The notes under the pieces were generated by a model. It made no database searches. It worked only from the letters and a program-made list of their open reading frames with translations, and was not told the DNA's origin. Source: CAVQFB01 sp963711675 (GTDB taxonomy: Bacteria > Acidobacteriota > Terriglobia > Terriglobales > Acidobacteriaceae). From it: a DNA stretch of 64,000 bases. Of this stretch, positions 12,715 through 19,901 are shown one piece after another (position 1 is the first letter of the stretch; each line of letters starts with the position of its first letter). The DNA is taken from the NCBI GenBank assembly GCA_963711675.1, contig CAVQFB010000002.1:124001-188000 (forward strand), given 5' to 3'. The translations under genes and the position numbers were made by a program.

Positions 12715-13020
12715 TTACTTGAGCATCTTCACGTTCATGACGTGGATTGCCTTCTTGTCGGCATAGACGTGAGCGCTCAGCTGTACGTGGTGCCCTTCGT
12801 GGCCCTTCAGGGTTTCAGGGTTCATGACGTCCCAGGATTTCTGATCTTTGTCGTTGACGAACGTCAGCTTGTCGCCATCGGTTTTGACCGTTCCCTTTAA
12901 GGTTTTCAGCGGCGCCGCAGCCGCCTTGTCGTTACTCATTGAGCCGCCCATGTCCTGCGCAAAACTTACCGCGCTGAACACCAGGCCTACCGCCAGAACC
13001 ATAGCAAAAATCTTCTTCAT
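12715..13020 (-). CDS. Small secreted protein of unknown function
   Basis: A protein of 101 residues from ATG 13020, chosen because GAGGAG lies seven bases upstream; longer in-frame starts at 13026 and 13035 fall on or beside that site. MKKIFAMVLAVGLVFSAVSFA is a clear Sec signal peptide with a cleavage site near AQD. The mature part is about 80 residues with a small beta pattern (LKTLKGTVKTDGDKLTFVND, then DVMNPETLKGHEGHHVQL and VYADKKAIHVMNVKML). This resembles small periplasmic OB-like domains found in many acidobacteria, but no function can be assigned. It is a single-gene unit with its own terminator. Confidence 0.8.
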   Translation of the reverse strand: MKKIFAMVLAVGLVFSAVSFAQDMGGSMSNDKAAAAPLKTLKGTVKTDGDKLTFVNDKDQKSWDVMNPETLKGHEGHHVQLSAHVYADKKAIHVMNVKMLK

Positions 13021-13162
13021 TCGCATACTCCTCAATCTTGATTGGTTTAGGATTCATGTACCGCGCTATGCCTAGTACGGAAAGGCCTAAAGAACGGATT
13101 TTGAGGCGAACCCGGGGACAAAGCGGCGTCATCTATTGAAGGGCCTAGGAGAAAAAGAACCC

Positions 13163-13558
13163 ATGGTGAATGGACCCCGCAACGAGCGGCGCTACATCAA
13201 CTTGCCCGGGCACTCGGCCAGCCTTCCTTTCAGTGATGCGGTCCTGGTCGGGGACACTCTTTACATTTCCGGGCGGATTGGCCTTGATCCCGTGACCGGA
13301 CGTCCTCCTGCCCGCGTGGAAGACGAAGTCAGGATTCTGCTTGATGAGTTCGAGGCAGTTCTCAAGCAGGCGGGCATGAACATGGACAACCTGGTTTCGG
13401 TACACATCTTTGCTCCGGACGTGTCCTTGTGGGAGGCCTTTAACGTGGCTTACGTTAAGCGCTTCTCGAAGGAATTGCCGTCGCGGGCTTTCCTGGGATC
13501 TGGCCCACTCCTATTTGGCGGAAGGTTTGAAATGGTGGGTGTGGCGGTCAGGAGTTAA
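13163..13558 (+). CDS. RidA family (YjgF/UK114) protein
   Basis: A 131-residue protein from ATG 13163 with GGAG 12 bases upstream; a TTG at 13136 in the same frame would add nine residues without homology. The RidA fold shows in LPFSDAVLVGDTLYISGRIG, DEVRILLDEFEAVLKQAG and NLVSVHIFAPD. RidA proteins deaminate reactive enamine/imine intermediates. The family's catalytic Arg normally sits in a segment like 'PARS/T' near residue 105; here PSRAFLGSG carries an Arg at the matching place. The C-terminal EMVGVAVRS differs from the usual 'vEIe.iA', so it may belong to an Rid subfamily other than RidA proper. It converges with ispB, directly adjoining it. Confidence 0.8.
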   Translation: MVNGPRNERRYINLPGHSASLPFSDAVLVGDTLYISGRIGLDPVTGRPPARVEDEVRILLDEFEAVLKQAGMNMDNLVSVHIFAPDVSLWEAFNVAYVKRFSKELPSRAFLGSGPLLFGGRFEMVGVAVRS

Positions 13559-14548
13559 CTACTTTTCCCGGGCTACAACGAAGTCTGGCGCCCACAGCAG
13601 GGCGCGTTTGAATTCCGAATCAGGGAATGTGCAGATCGCCTTGCGCGCGGACTCAGCATACTGAGCGGCGCGCTCCGAGGCATATTCCAGCGATCCATAA
13701 CGGGCGAGAATATCCAGAATCTGCGAGTGGGTGACCCCATTGAAGGCGCGGTCACGCAGGACGGTTTCGATCGTGGCCTTGTCTTCCGGCGTGCAGCGCT
13801 CAAGCGAATGAATCACCGCCATGGTGACCTTTCCTTCGCGCAGATCGCTGGCCACGGGTTTTCCCAGGACGCTCTCGGATGCGGTCAGGTCCAGGACGTC
13901 ATCCACAATCTGAAATGCCATGCCCAGGTCATGCCCATACTGCCCGAGGAGTTCTTCCTGTTCTTCGGACGCTCCGCCAAGAATCGCGCCCATGCGCATA
14001 CACACTGAGAACAGACACGCAGTCTTGCGATAGATGAGATCGAAATAATCCTTGAGGGAGATCAACTTCCCAAGTGTCTCCATCTGAAGCAGTTCGCCTT
14101 CCACCATCTGCTGCGTGAGTTCAATCAGCACGTCCAGCACGCGGAAGTTGCGTTCCTGCACGGCGATCCTGAACGCCTGCATGTACAGCCAGTCGCCCGC
14201 TAATACGCACTTGGAGTTGCCCCACTGGGTGTTGGCTGCCGGTCGGCCGCGCCGTGTCTGGGCCTCGTCGATGATGTCGTCGTGGACCAATGTGGCGGTA
14301 TGGATGATCTCCACTACCGCACCCAGTCGGATTGCGCCGCGTCCCCGGTAATCGAACAGCTTGGAAGCGAGCAAAAGCAAAGCCGGACGAATGCGCTTCC
14401 CTCCGCCTTCGCGCAGGTACTCGCCGATCTCGGTGATCGCCGTGACGTCTGAAACCGTGTCCCGGCCGAACTCGCGCTCAATCGCCGCGAGGTCGTCGCG
14501 CAACAGTTCGAAAACTTCCTTGCCGTTGATGGCCGCTGATGTGCTCAA
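13559..14548 (-). CDS. ispB: Long-chain polyprenyl diphosphate synthase
   Basis: A trans-prenyltransferase of 329 residues, the usual size for heptaprenyl/octaprenyl diphosphate synthases, which make the side chain of menaquinone or ubiquinone and related lipids. The first aspartate-rich motif is HDDIIDEAQTRRGRP and the second is FQIVDDVLDL. GKRIRPALLLLASKLFDY marks the substrate-binding Lys/Arg. I chose TTG 14548 as start, with GGAG five to six bases upstream and 16 bp after yajQ; the frame can be read further up to 14668, but that would overlap yajQ. Chain length cannot be read from the sequence, so the symbol is by family only. It is the last gene of the metG-tatD-yajQ-ispB run. Confidence 0.85.
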   Translation of the reverse strand: MSTSAAINGKEVFELLRDDLAAIEREFGRDTVSDVTAITEIGEYLREGGGKRIRPALLLLASKLFDYRGRGAIRLGAVVEIIHTATLVHDDIIDEAQTRRGRPAANTQWGNSKCVLAGDWLYMQAFRIAVQERNFRVLDVLIELTQQMVEGELLQMETLGKLISLKDYFDLIYRKTACLFSVCMRMGAILGGASEEQEELLGQYGHDLGMAFQIVDDVLDLTASESVLGKPVASDLREGKVTMAVIHSLERCTPEDKATIETVLRDRAFNGVTHSQILDILARYGSLEYASERAAQYAESARKAICTFPDSEFKRALLWAPDFVVAREK

Positions 14549-14564
14549 ACGTCTCCGATCGCCT

Positions 14565-15062
14565 TCAATTCGTCCGGTAGTTCGTGAATTGTATGTCGAT
14601 CCCGAAATCCCGGCTCCGAACCAACGCAATGATTTCCTGCAGCGTGTCCCGATCTTTTCCGCTAACACGCACCAGGTCGCCCTGGATCGATGCCTGTACC
14701 TTCTTTTTTGAATCCTTGATGAGCTTGACGATGTCGCGGGCCTTTTCGATCGGAATGCCTTGCTGGATGGTGATCTTCTGGCGCACCGTCGATCCCGCTG
14801 CCGGCTCCACGGGGCCGTACGTGAGGCCCTTCAGCGGAACACCACGCTTGGCCAGTTTTCCCTGGAACACCTCATTCACGGCCTTGAGCTTGTACTCGTC
14901 GATCGACGCGAGGATGATGGCATCCTTGCCTTCCATCGTAATGTTCGACTTTGAATCCTTCAGGTCGTAACGCGTGTGAATCTCCTTCAATGACTGCTGA
15001 AGGGCGTTGTTGACCTCCGGAAGGTCGATCTTGCTGACGAGATCAAAACTATTGTCGGGCAT
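14565..15062 (-). CDS. yajQ: YajQ family (DUF520) nucleotide-binding protein
   Basis: A 165-residue YajQ protein, full length. It begins MPDNSFDLVSKIDLPEVNNA and contains the conserved TRYDLKDSKSNITMEGKD, LAKRGVPLKGLTYGPVEPA, KARDIVKLIKDSKKKVQASI and DRDTLQEIIALVRSRDFG. Family members bind GTP/ATP or cyclic di-GMP in some species and have been linked to RNA binding and stress; the role here is not clear from sequence. It lies 59 bp after tatD and 16 bp before ispB on the same strand. Confidence 0.93.
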   Translation of the reverse strand: MPDNSFDLVSKIDLPEVNNALQQSLKEIHTRYDLKDSKSNITMEGKDAIILASIDEYKLKAVNEVFQGKLAKRGVPLKGLTYGPVEPAAGSTVRQKITIQQGIPIEKARDIVKLIKDSKKKVQASIQGDLVRVSGKDRDTLQEIIALVRSRDFGIDIQFTNYRTN

Positions 15063-15121
15063 GTGCTTCTACTCTAAACAGATAGATTAAACTGCGCCTG
15101 CAAGGGTGCGCCTTTAACAAG

Positions 15122-15955
15122 CTAAACGGAGTTGAGCTTTTCGTGAAGCGAAAAGAATTGATAGAAGTTCTCCGTTGTTTGCGTTCCGATTGTTTCGGTG
15201 GTCAGCCCGCGCAATTCCCCAAGCTGTCGAGCCACCTCTTTCACGAATGCGGGCTCGTTGCGTTTTCCGCGATGCGGCAGCGGCGCCAGGAAGGGCGAAT
15301 CCGTTTCGATCAGCACGCGGTCGAGAGGAACTTCCTTGGCGGCATCGCGTATCTGCTGCGCTTTGGGGAAAGTGATATTGCCGGCAAAGGAGATCATGAA
15401 CCCGATTTCCAGCGCTCGCTTCGCATGCGTCCAGGTTCCGGTGAAGCAATGCAGAATGCCCCGCAAGCCAGTGGGCGCCCAGTGCTCAGTGAGCAAGTTC
15501 AAGCAGTCGTCCCAGGCATTCTCACTCCCGTCCGAAGGCCGGCAATGAATCACGATGGGAAGTTTGGCCGCGCGGGCCAGTTCCATTTGCCTGATGAAGA
15601 CGGCGCGCTGGGTCTCACGGGGCGAATGATCGTAAAAATAATCCAGCCCGATCTCACCCCAGGCAATCACCTTAGAGTGCTTGGCCAACTGCTCCATGCG
15701 GTCATAGGCAGCCTGGTCGGCCAGTTGAGCCTCATGAGGATGGATTCCGATAGTGGCATACATGAAGTCATGCTGCTCTGCGAGGTGGATGCCGCGATCG
15801 AAGTTGCTCGGGCCATCGCCATTCCCGATGGCGACGATGGTCTGGACTCCGGCTTCTTTCGCTCGGGCAATCACCTGCTCGCGGTCGGCATCGAATCGCT
15901 TACCTTCGAGATGCGCGTGGGAATCCACTAAAACCAGTCGTTGGTCGTCAGTCAT
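15122..15955 (-). CDS. tatD: TatD family metal-dependent deoxyribonuclease
   Basis: A 277-residue TatD-type TIM-barrel hydrolase. Metal ligands and signatures are visible: VDSHAHLEGKRF at the start, IGIHPHEAQ, AWGEIGLDYFYDHSPRETQ, LPIVIHCRPS, GILHCFTGTW and LIETDSPFLAP. TatD enzymes are 3'-5' DNases/RNases with roles in DNA repair and turnover. In most bacteria the gene follows metG, as it does here (gap 41 bp), which supports co-transcription. Start ATG 15955. A stretch of repeated gtcgt/gttcatt words sits between it and metG. Confidence 0.93.
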   Translation of the reverse strand: MTDDQRLVLVDSHAHLEGKRFDADREQVIARAKEAGVQTIVAIGNGDGPSNFDRGIHLAEQHDFMYATIGIHPHEAQLADQAAYDRMEQLAKHSKVIAWGEIGLDYFYDHSPRETQRAVFIRQMELARAAKLPIVIHCRPSDGSENAWDDCLNLLTEHWAPTGLRGILHCFTGTWTHAKRALEIGFMISFAGNITFPKAQQIRDAAKEVPLDRVLIETDSPFLAPLPHRGKRNEPAFVKEVARQLGELRGLTTETIGTQTTENFYQFFSLHEKLNSV

Positions 15956-15996
15956 TCGTCGTTGTTCATTCGATACGAGGCTGATTCGTCGATGGA

Positions 15997-18066
15997 TTAT
16001 TTCAACCTGGTCCCCACCGGTACATCTTCCAGGAAGCTGCAGAGCACGGCTTTTCCGCCTTCCGGCGAGGCGGCCACGATCATTCCGTTCGATTCCAATC
16101 CGCGTAACTTTCGCGGCGCCAGGTTCGCCACGATTACCACTTTGCGGCCGATCAACGTTTCGGGGGCGTACGATTCCGCGATGCCGGCCACCACCTGCCG
16201 CACTTCCGTTCCTAAATCAACTTCCAGGCGCAACAGCTTGTCCGCGCCTTTCACGCGCTCGGCGACCTTCACCTCACCCACTCGCAGTTCGACTTTGGCA
16301 AAATCGTCAATCGAGATTTTGCCGTCGAGAACCGTAGCAGCAGGCTTTGTAACGGCAGGCGCGGTTGGAGCCGACGGCGGTGGGTCTTGAACAATAAGTG
16401 AACCGCTGCTTGTAGCCTTCACCCCAGATTGAGCCGCCGAGGTACTTACATCGGACTCGGTTGCAACCTGCGGGCCTCTGCGTTCTTCTTCCATCTTCTG
16501 CATCCTTTCAATGGCACTCTTGTCGGCGCGCGGAAAGACGGCTTGCACGCTCCCCAACTTTGTTCCGAGGTGCAACTGGCCCCATTTAAGCTCTGGGAGC
16601 TTGAAAGCCTTAATATCCCCCAGGCCGAGTTGCGTCCAGATCTTTGCGGTCGAATCCGGGATCACCGGATGTGCCAGCGCAGTCACGATGCGCAGCGCTT
16701 CAGCGCTTGTGTACAAAATGGTAGCCAGACGGGCCCGGCTCTCTTCGTCTTGCTTCTCACCCAGCGCCCAGGGCTCATTTTCGACGATGTACTTGTCGAC
16801 GGCCGCGACCAGCCCCCATGCCGCTTCCAGCGCTCTCGAGAACTGGTACTGATCGAAAAGATCGCCGTATTCGGTGATCGTCTTGCGTGCCAGATCGGCA
16901 ATGGCATCGTCAGAGGCTCTGTGCTGCGCTGCCGGTGACGGGTACGGCACCTCACCCCTGAAATAGCGGGTGATCATGGTCAGCGTGCGGCTGGCCAGAT
17001 TGCCCAACCCGTTGGCCAGATCGGCGTTGTAGCGCTGCACCAGTGCGTCGAAGGAGAACGATCCGTCCTGCCCAAACACGATTTCGCGAAGCAGGAAGTA
17101 GCGGAGCGCATCGATTCCTAGCACGTCCAGAATAGTCTCCGCGCGCACGATGTTGCCGCGCGACTTGGACATCTTGTTTTCTTCGAAAAGCAGCCAGCCG
17201 TGCGCCACAATACCCTTCGGCAGCGGTAGGCCCGCCGCCATCAGAAATGCGGGCCAATAGACGCAATGGAAGCGAACGATCTCCTTGCCGATCATCTGCA
17301 AGTCGGCCGGCCAGTACTTCGCGAACTTCTCCTGATCGGCTTTGTCAGGGGAGCCGTAGCCAATCGCTGTGATGTAGTTGGCCAACGCGTCCAGCCAGAC
17401 GTAGATCACGTGCTTGGGATCGTCCGGAACCGGAATGCCCCACGAGAACGTACTGCGGCTGATAGAAAGATCGCGCAGGCCGGAGCGCACGAAGGACATT
17501 ACTTCGTTGCGCCGGGTTTCAGGACGAATCCAGTCCGGCTGCTCGGTGTAGAGCTTCAGCAATTTATCGGCAAACGCGGAGAGCTTGAAGAAGTAATTTT
17601 CTTCATGCACCGTTTCGGTCGGACGTCCGCACTCCGGGCATGGCGCGCCCGGTCCCACGGCATCGACATAAAGTTCGTCGTACACGCAATACTGGCCGGT
17701 GTACGTGCCCTTGTAGATGTAACCGTTATCGCGAATCTTGCGGAACAGTTCCTGCACACCTCGTTTGTGGCGGTCGGAGGTGGTGCGGACGTAGTCATCG
17801 TAGGTCAGACCCATCCGGTCCCAGAGAGCGCGGAACTCGCCGGAGATTTCGTCGGCAAACTTCTGTGGTGTCTTCCCCGAACCCTCGACAGCTCGCTCGA
17901 TCTTCTGGCCGTGCTCATCGGTGCCGGTGAGGAAGAAGGTGTCATCGCCGAGCATGCGATGCCGCCGCGCGATGGTGTCGCAGGCGATGGTTGTGTAGGC
18001 GTGTCCGATGTGTGGCCGCGCGTTGACGTAGTAAATCGGTGTCGTGATGTAGAACTTCTTGTTCAT
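15997..18066 (-). CDS. metG: Methionyl-tRNA synthetase with C-terminal tRNA-binding domain
   Basis: A class I methionyl-tRNA synthetase of 689 residues. HIGH appears in YYVNARPHIGHAYTT near residue 20, and KMSKS in ENKMSKSRGNIV near 305. The connective peptide has a single zinc-type knuckle, CPECG, as in enzymes of the Bacillus/Thermotoga type rather than the E. coli four-Cys form. A linker rich in Ser/Ala/Pro (about 520-580) leads to a C-terminal EMAP/Trbp111 tRNA-binding domain (ISIDDFAKVELRVGEVKVAE, VVIVANLAPRKLRGLESNGM). The start ATG 18066 gives MNKKFYITTPIYYVN, which matches the family. First gene of the minus-strand metG-tatD-yajQ-ispB run. Confidence 0.95.
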   Translation of the reverse strand: MNKKFYITTPIYYVNARPHIGHAYTTIACDTIARRHRMLGDDTFFLTGTDEHGQKIERAVEGSGKTPQKFADEISGEFRALWDRMGLTYDDYVRTTSDRHKRGVQELFRKIRDNGYIYKGTYTGQYCVYDELYVDAVGPGAPCPECGRPTETVHEENYFFKLSAFADKLLKLYTEQPDWIRPETRRNEVMSFVRSGLRDLSISRSTFSWGIPVPDDPKHVIYVWLDALANYITAIGYGSPDKADQEKFAKYWPADLQMIGKEIVRFHCVYWPAFLMAAGLPLPKGIVAHGWLLFEENKMSKSRGNIVRAETILDVLGIDALRYFLLREIVFGQDGSFSFDALVQRYNADLANGLGNLASRTLTMITRYFRGEVPYPSPAAQHRASDDAIADLARKTITEYGDLFDQYQFSRALEAAWGLVAAVDKYIVENEPWALGEKQDEESRARLATILYTSAEALRIVTALAHPVIPDSTAKIWTQLGLGDIKAFKLPELKWGQLHLGTKLGSVQAVFPRADKSAIERMQKMEEERRGPQVATESDVSTSAAQSGVKATSSGSLIVQDPPPSAPTAPAVTKPAATVLDGKISIDDFAKVELRVGEVKVAERVKGADKLLRLEVDLGTEVRQVVAGIAESYAPETLIGRKVVIVANLAPRKLRGLESNGMIVAASPEGGKAVLCSFLEDVPVGTRLK

Positions 18067-18097
18067 AGAAAGTGAGGTCAGTTTGTCGTCACGAGAT

Positions 18098-18235
18098 CTT
18101 GGCTTTTAGCCTTTAGCTATTAGCCCTTGGCCGTTAGCTATTGGCGTCCTGACCTCGGACTCCGGCAAGTGCTCACCACATGCTTCTCATCCAAGAGCCA
18201 ACATCCAAGAGCCAAGAGCTAACAGCTAATAGCTC
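18098..18235. repeat. Imperfect inverted arrangement of TTAGCTATTAG / CTCTTGGC words
   Basis: Between metG and larC, the words tagctattag, cttggcc and gttagctattgg at 18098-18144 recur in inverted orientation at 18187-18235 (ccaagagcc, twice, then gagctaacagctaatagct). The second half runs over the last codons of larC. The pieces could pair into a long imperfect hairpin. Its role, perhaps termination between the two genes or a degenerate mobile repeat, cannot be settled by reading. Confidence 0.5.
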
Positions 18236-19638
18236 GAAGCCAGATATTTCCCGATCGCTTCCTGCATCACGTCCTTCAGCGGGACATGCCGCTCGGCGGC
18301 GATGCGCCGGCAGTCTTCGTACTCGGGAGCATAGTTCGTGACTGTCCCGTTCAGGCTTGCGATCTTCATGCGTACGTCGCCCCACTTCGTCGCCACCGTC
18401 TCCCAACGGCGAGCTAACGCTGTTCGCTGTTCTTCGCGCTGCCGTACTCCCAGCGTCGTGGTTTCCGCGAAAACTATTTTCGTCAGTTTCGCGGCGTCCT
18501 CCGGCTTGCAAAGAACCGTCAGCACGGCGCCGGGGCGATTCTTCTTCATCTGCACCGGCACCCCGAACACATCGAGCGCACCATCTTCCAGCAACCGGTC
18601 CATCACGTAGCCGAACACCTGCGGGTTCAGGTCGTCCAGATTGGCCTCGAGGACAGTCACATTTTCCGACGAAACATTTGAGATGCTTTTCTTGTCTACA
18701 AAGATTCCGCTCGCCACCTCTCCGATGCTGATTCGGAGCACATTTGCATGGCCGGGAAGATCCCGCGTGCCGGCGCCGTAGCCAATTTTCTCGACTTTCA
18801 TCTCCGGGAACGGGGAGAAGCGTTTTGCCAAAACTTTCACGATGGCCGCGCCGGTCGGAGTGACCAGTTCTTTCCGGATACCCGAAGAATATATCGGCGC
18901 TCCCTTCAGCAATTCCAGAGTGGCCGGGGCAGGCACGGGAAACTCGCCGTGCGCACACTTTACCGTGCCGCCTCCCACATTTAATGGCGAGCAGACAATC
19001 TCATTTGCTCCGAGCGCTTCCGCGCCGACCGCCGCGCAGACGATGTCCACCATGGCGTCTACGGCACCAACCTCGTGAAAGTGGACCTTTTCAAGTTCGG
19101 TATTGTGGATCTTGGCTTCGGCTGCACCCAGTGCCTCAAAGATTGCGATCGCGGTCTGTTTGGAACCCTCGCTGAGCGCCGCTCTCCGAATGATCTCGCG
19201 AATCTCCTTCAGGCCGCGGCCGTGAACCTGTGGAGCGGACACTCCTGTCCGCTCGGCCTCCAGCGGTTGGGCGTGCGAATGGGCATGCGAATGGGCATGC
19301 TCGTGTGGCGCGGGCGCCCCCGCCCGCGAAGAATGTCCTTCGTGGTCATGCTCATGCTCGCCGTGACCATGCTCATGAGGGTGGGAATGCTTTTCCGTTT
19401 CGTCTCTCTGCTCCCAATAAACCTCGCGCGGTAAGTCCTTTTCACCGCCTGCGTAGACATCCACCTTGGTGGCCGTGATCCCGCTGCGGTCTACCTTGGA
19501 CACTTCCAGCCTGGCCCCGATGTCCAGTGCAGCGACAGTCTTCTCCAGCAGCTCGATGGGCACTCCTGCGTCGACCAGGGCGCCGAGAAACATGTCGCCG
19601 CTGATACCGGAGAAACAATCGAGGTAGGCTATGCGCAT
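18226..19638 (-). CDS. larC: LarC, nickel-pincer cofactor biosynthesis (DUF111)
   Basis: A 470-residue LarC-type protein. LarC inserts nickel into the pyridinium dithiocarboxylate precursor to give the nickel-pincer cofactor of lactate racemase. The start MRIAYLDCFSGISGDMFLGA is the family signature. Residues 84-123 are an insert extremely rich in His (EHGHGEHEHDHEGH and AHSHAHSHA), probably a nickel reservoir or chaperone loop. The C-terminal half (GIFVDKKSISNVSSENVTVL onward, NPQVFGYVMDRLLEDGALDV) is continuous with it, whereas in Lactobacillus two ORFs are joined by a programmed frameshift. No larA, larB or larE is in the window, so the target enzyme is unknown. It is divergent from argS with a 263-bp intergenic region. 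Confidence 0.9.
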   Translation of the reverse strand: MRIAYLDCFSGISGDMFLGALVDAGVPIELLEKTVAALDIGARLEVSKVDRSGITATKVDVYAGGEKDLPREVYWEQRDETEKHSHPHEHGHGEHEHDHEGHSSRAGAPAPHEHAHSHAHSHAQPLEAERTGVSAPQVHGRGLKEIREIIRRAALSEGSKQTAIAIFEALGAAEAKIHNTELEKVHFHEVGAVDAMVDIVCAAVGAEALGANEIVCSPLNVGGGTVKCAHGEFPVPAPATLELLKGAPIYSSGIRKELVTPTGAAIVKVLAKRFSPFPEMKVEKIGYGAGTRDLPGHANVLRISIGEVASGIFVDKKSISNVSSENVTVLEANLDDLNPQVFGYVMDRLLEDGALDVFGVPVQMKKNRPGAVLTVLCKPEDAAKLTKIVFAETTTLGVRQREEQRTALARRWETVATKWGDVRMKIASLNGTVTNYAPEYEDCRRIAAERHVPLKDVMQEAIGKYLASSY

Positions 19639-19687
19639 GGGAAAATCGGTCGTTTGTCTTTAGTCTGTAGTCGCTGGTCTTGGCACT

Positions 19688-19718
19688 GCGAACACCGCGA
19701 CGTCCGCCTCTGTGCCTT
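19688..19718 (-). repeat. Copy of dispersed G/A-rich repeat, reverse orientation
   Basis: Read on the minus strand this is ggaaggcacagaggcggac followed by gtcgcggtgttcgc, similar to the repeat between xerD and xerC. It lies in the larC-argS divergent region. Confidence 0.35.
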
Positions 19719-19840
19719 CCAGCGTTGCCTCGGTTCAGCGGCCAACCTTTGAGGCTGAAGGGCGATGAATCGCCAACGACCCTCGACTAATGACGAACTT
19801 CGAATTTTCATCATAGGGAACCCGGCACTACCCGTCAAAC

Positions 19841-19869
19841 TTCGAGCATCCAGCTCGGTTTGCTACAAT
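19841..19869 (+). promoter_or_regulatory. Candidate sigma-70 promoter of argS
   Basis: TTCGAG (19841-19846), a 17-base spacer and TACAAT (19864-19869). Transcription would start near 19876, 26 bases before the TTG start of argS. The -10 is good and the -35 weak. Confidence 0.45.
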
Positions 19870-19901
19870 CACTATCTTCTTCAATAGTTTAGGGGAGCTT
19901 C

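Noticed and set aside
18226..19638. Programmed frameshift in larC
   Set aside because: The Lactobacillus gene needs one, but here the ORF is continuous from start to stop.
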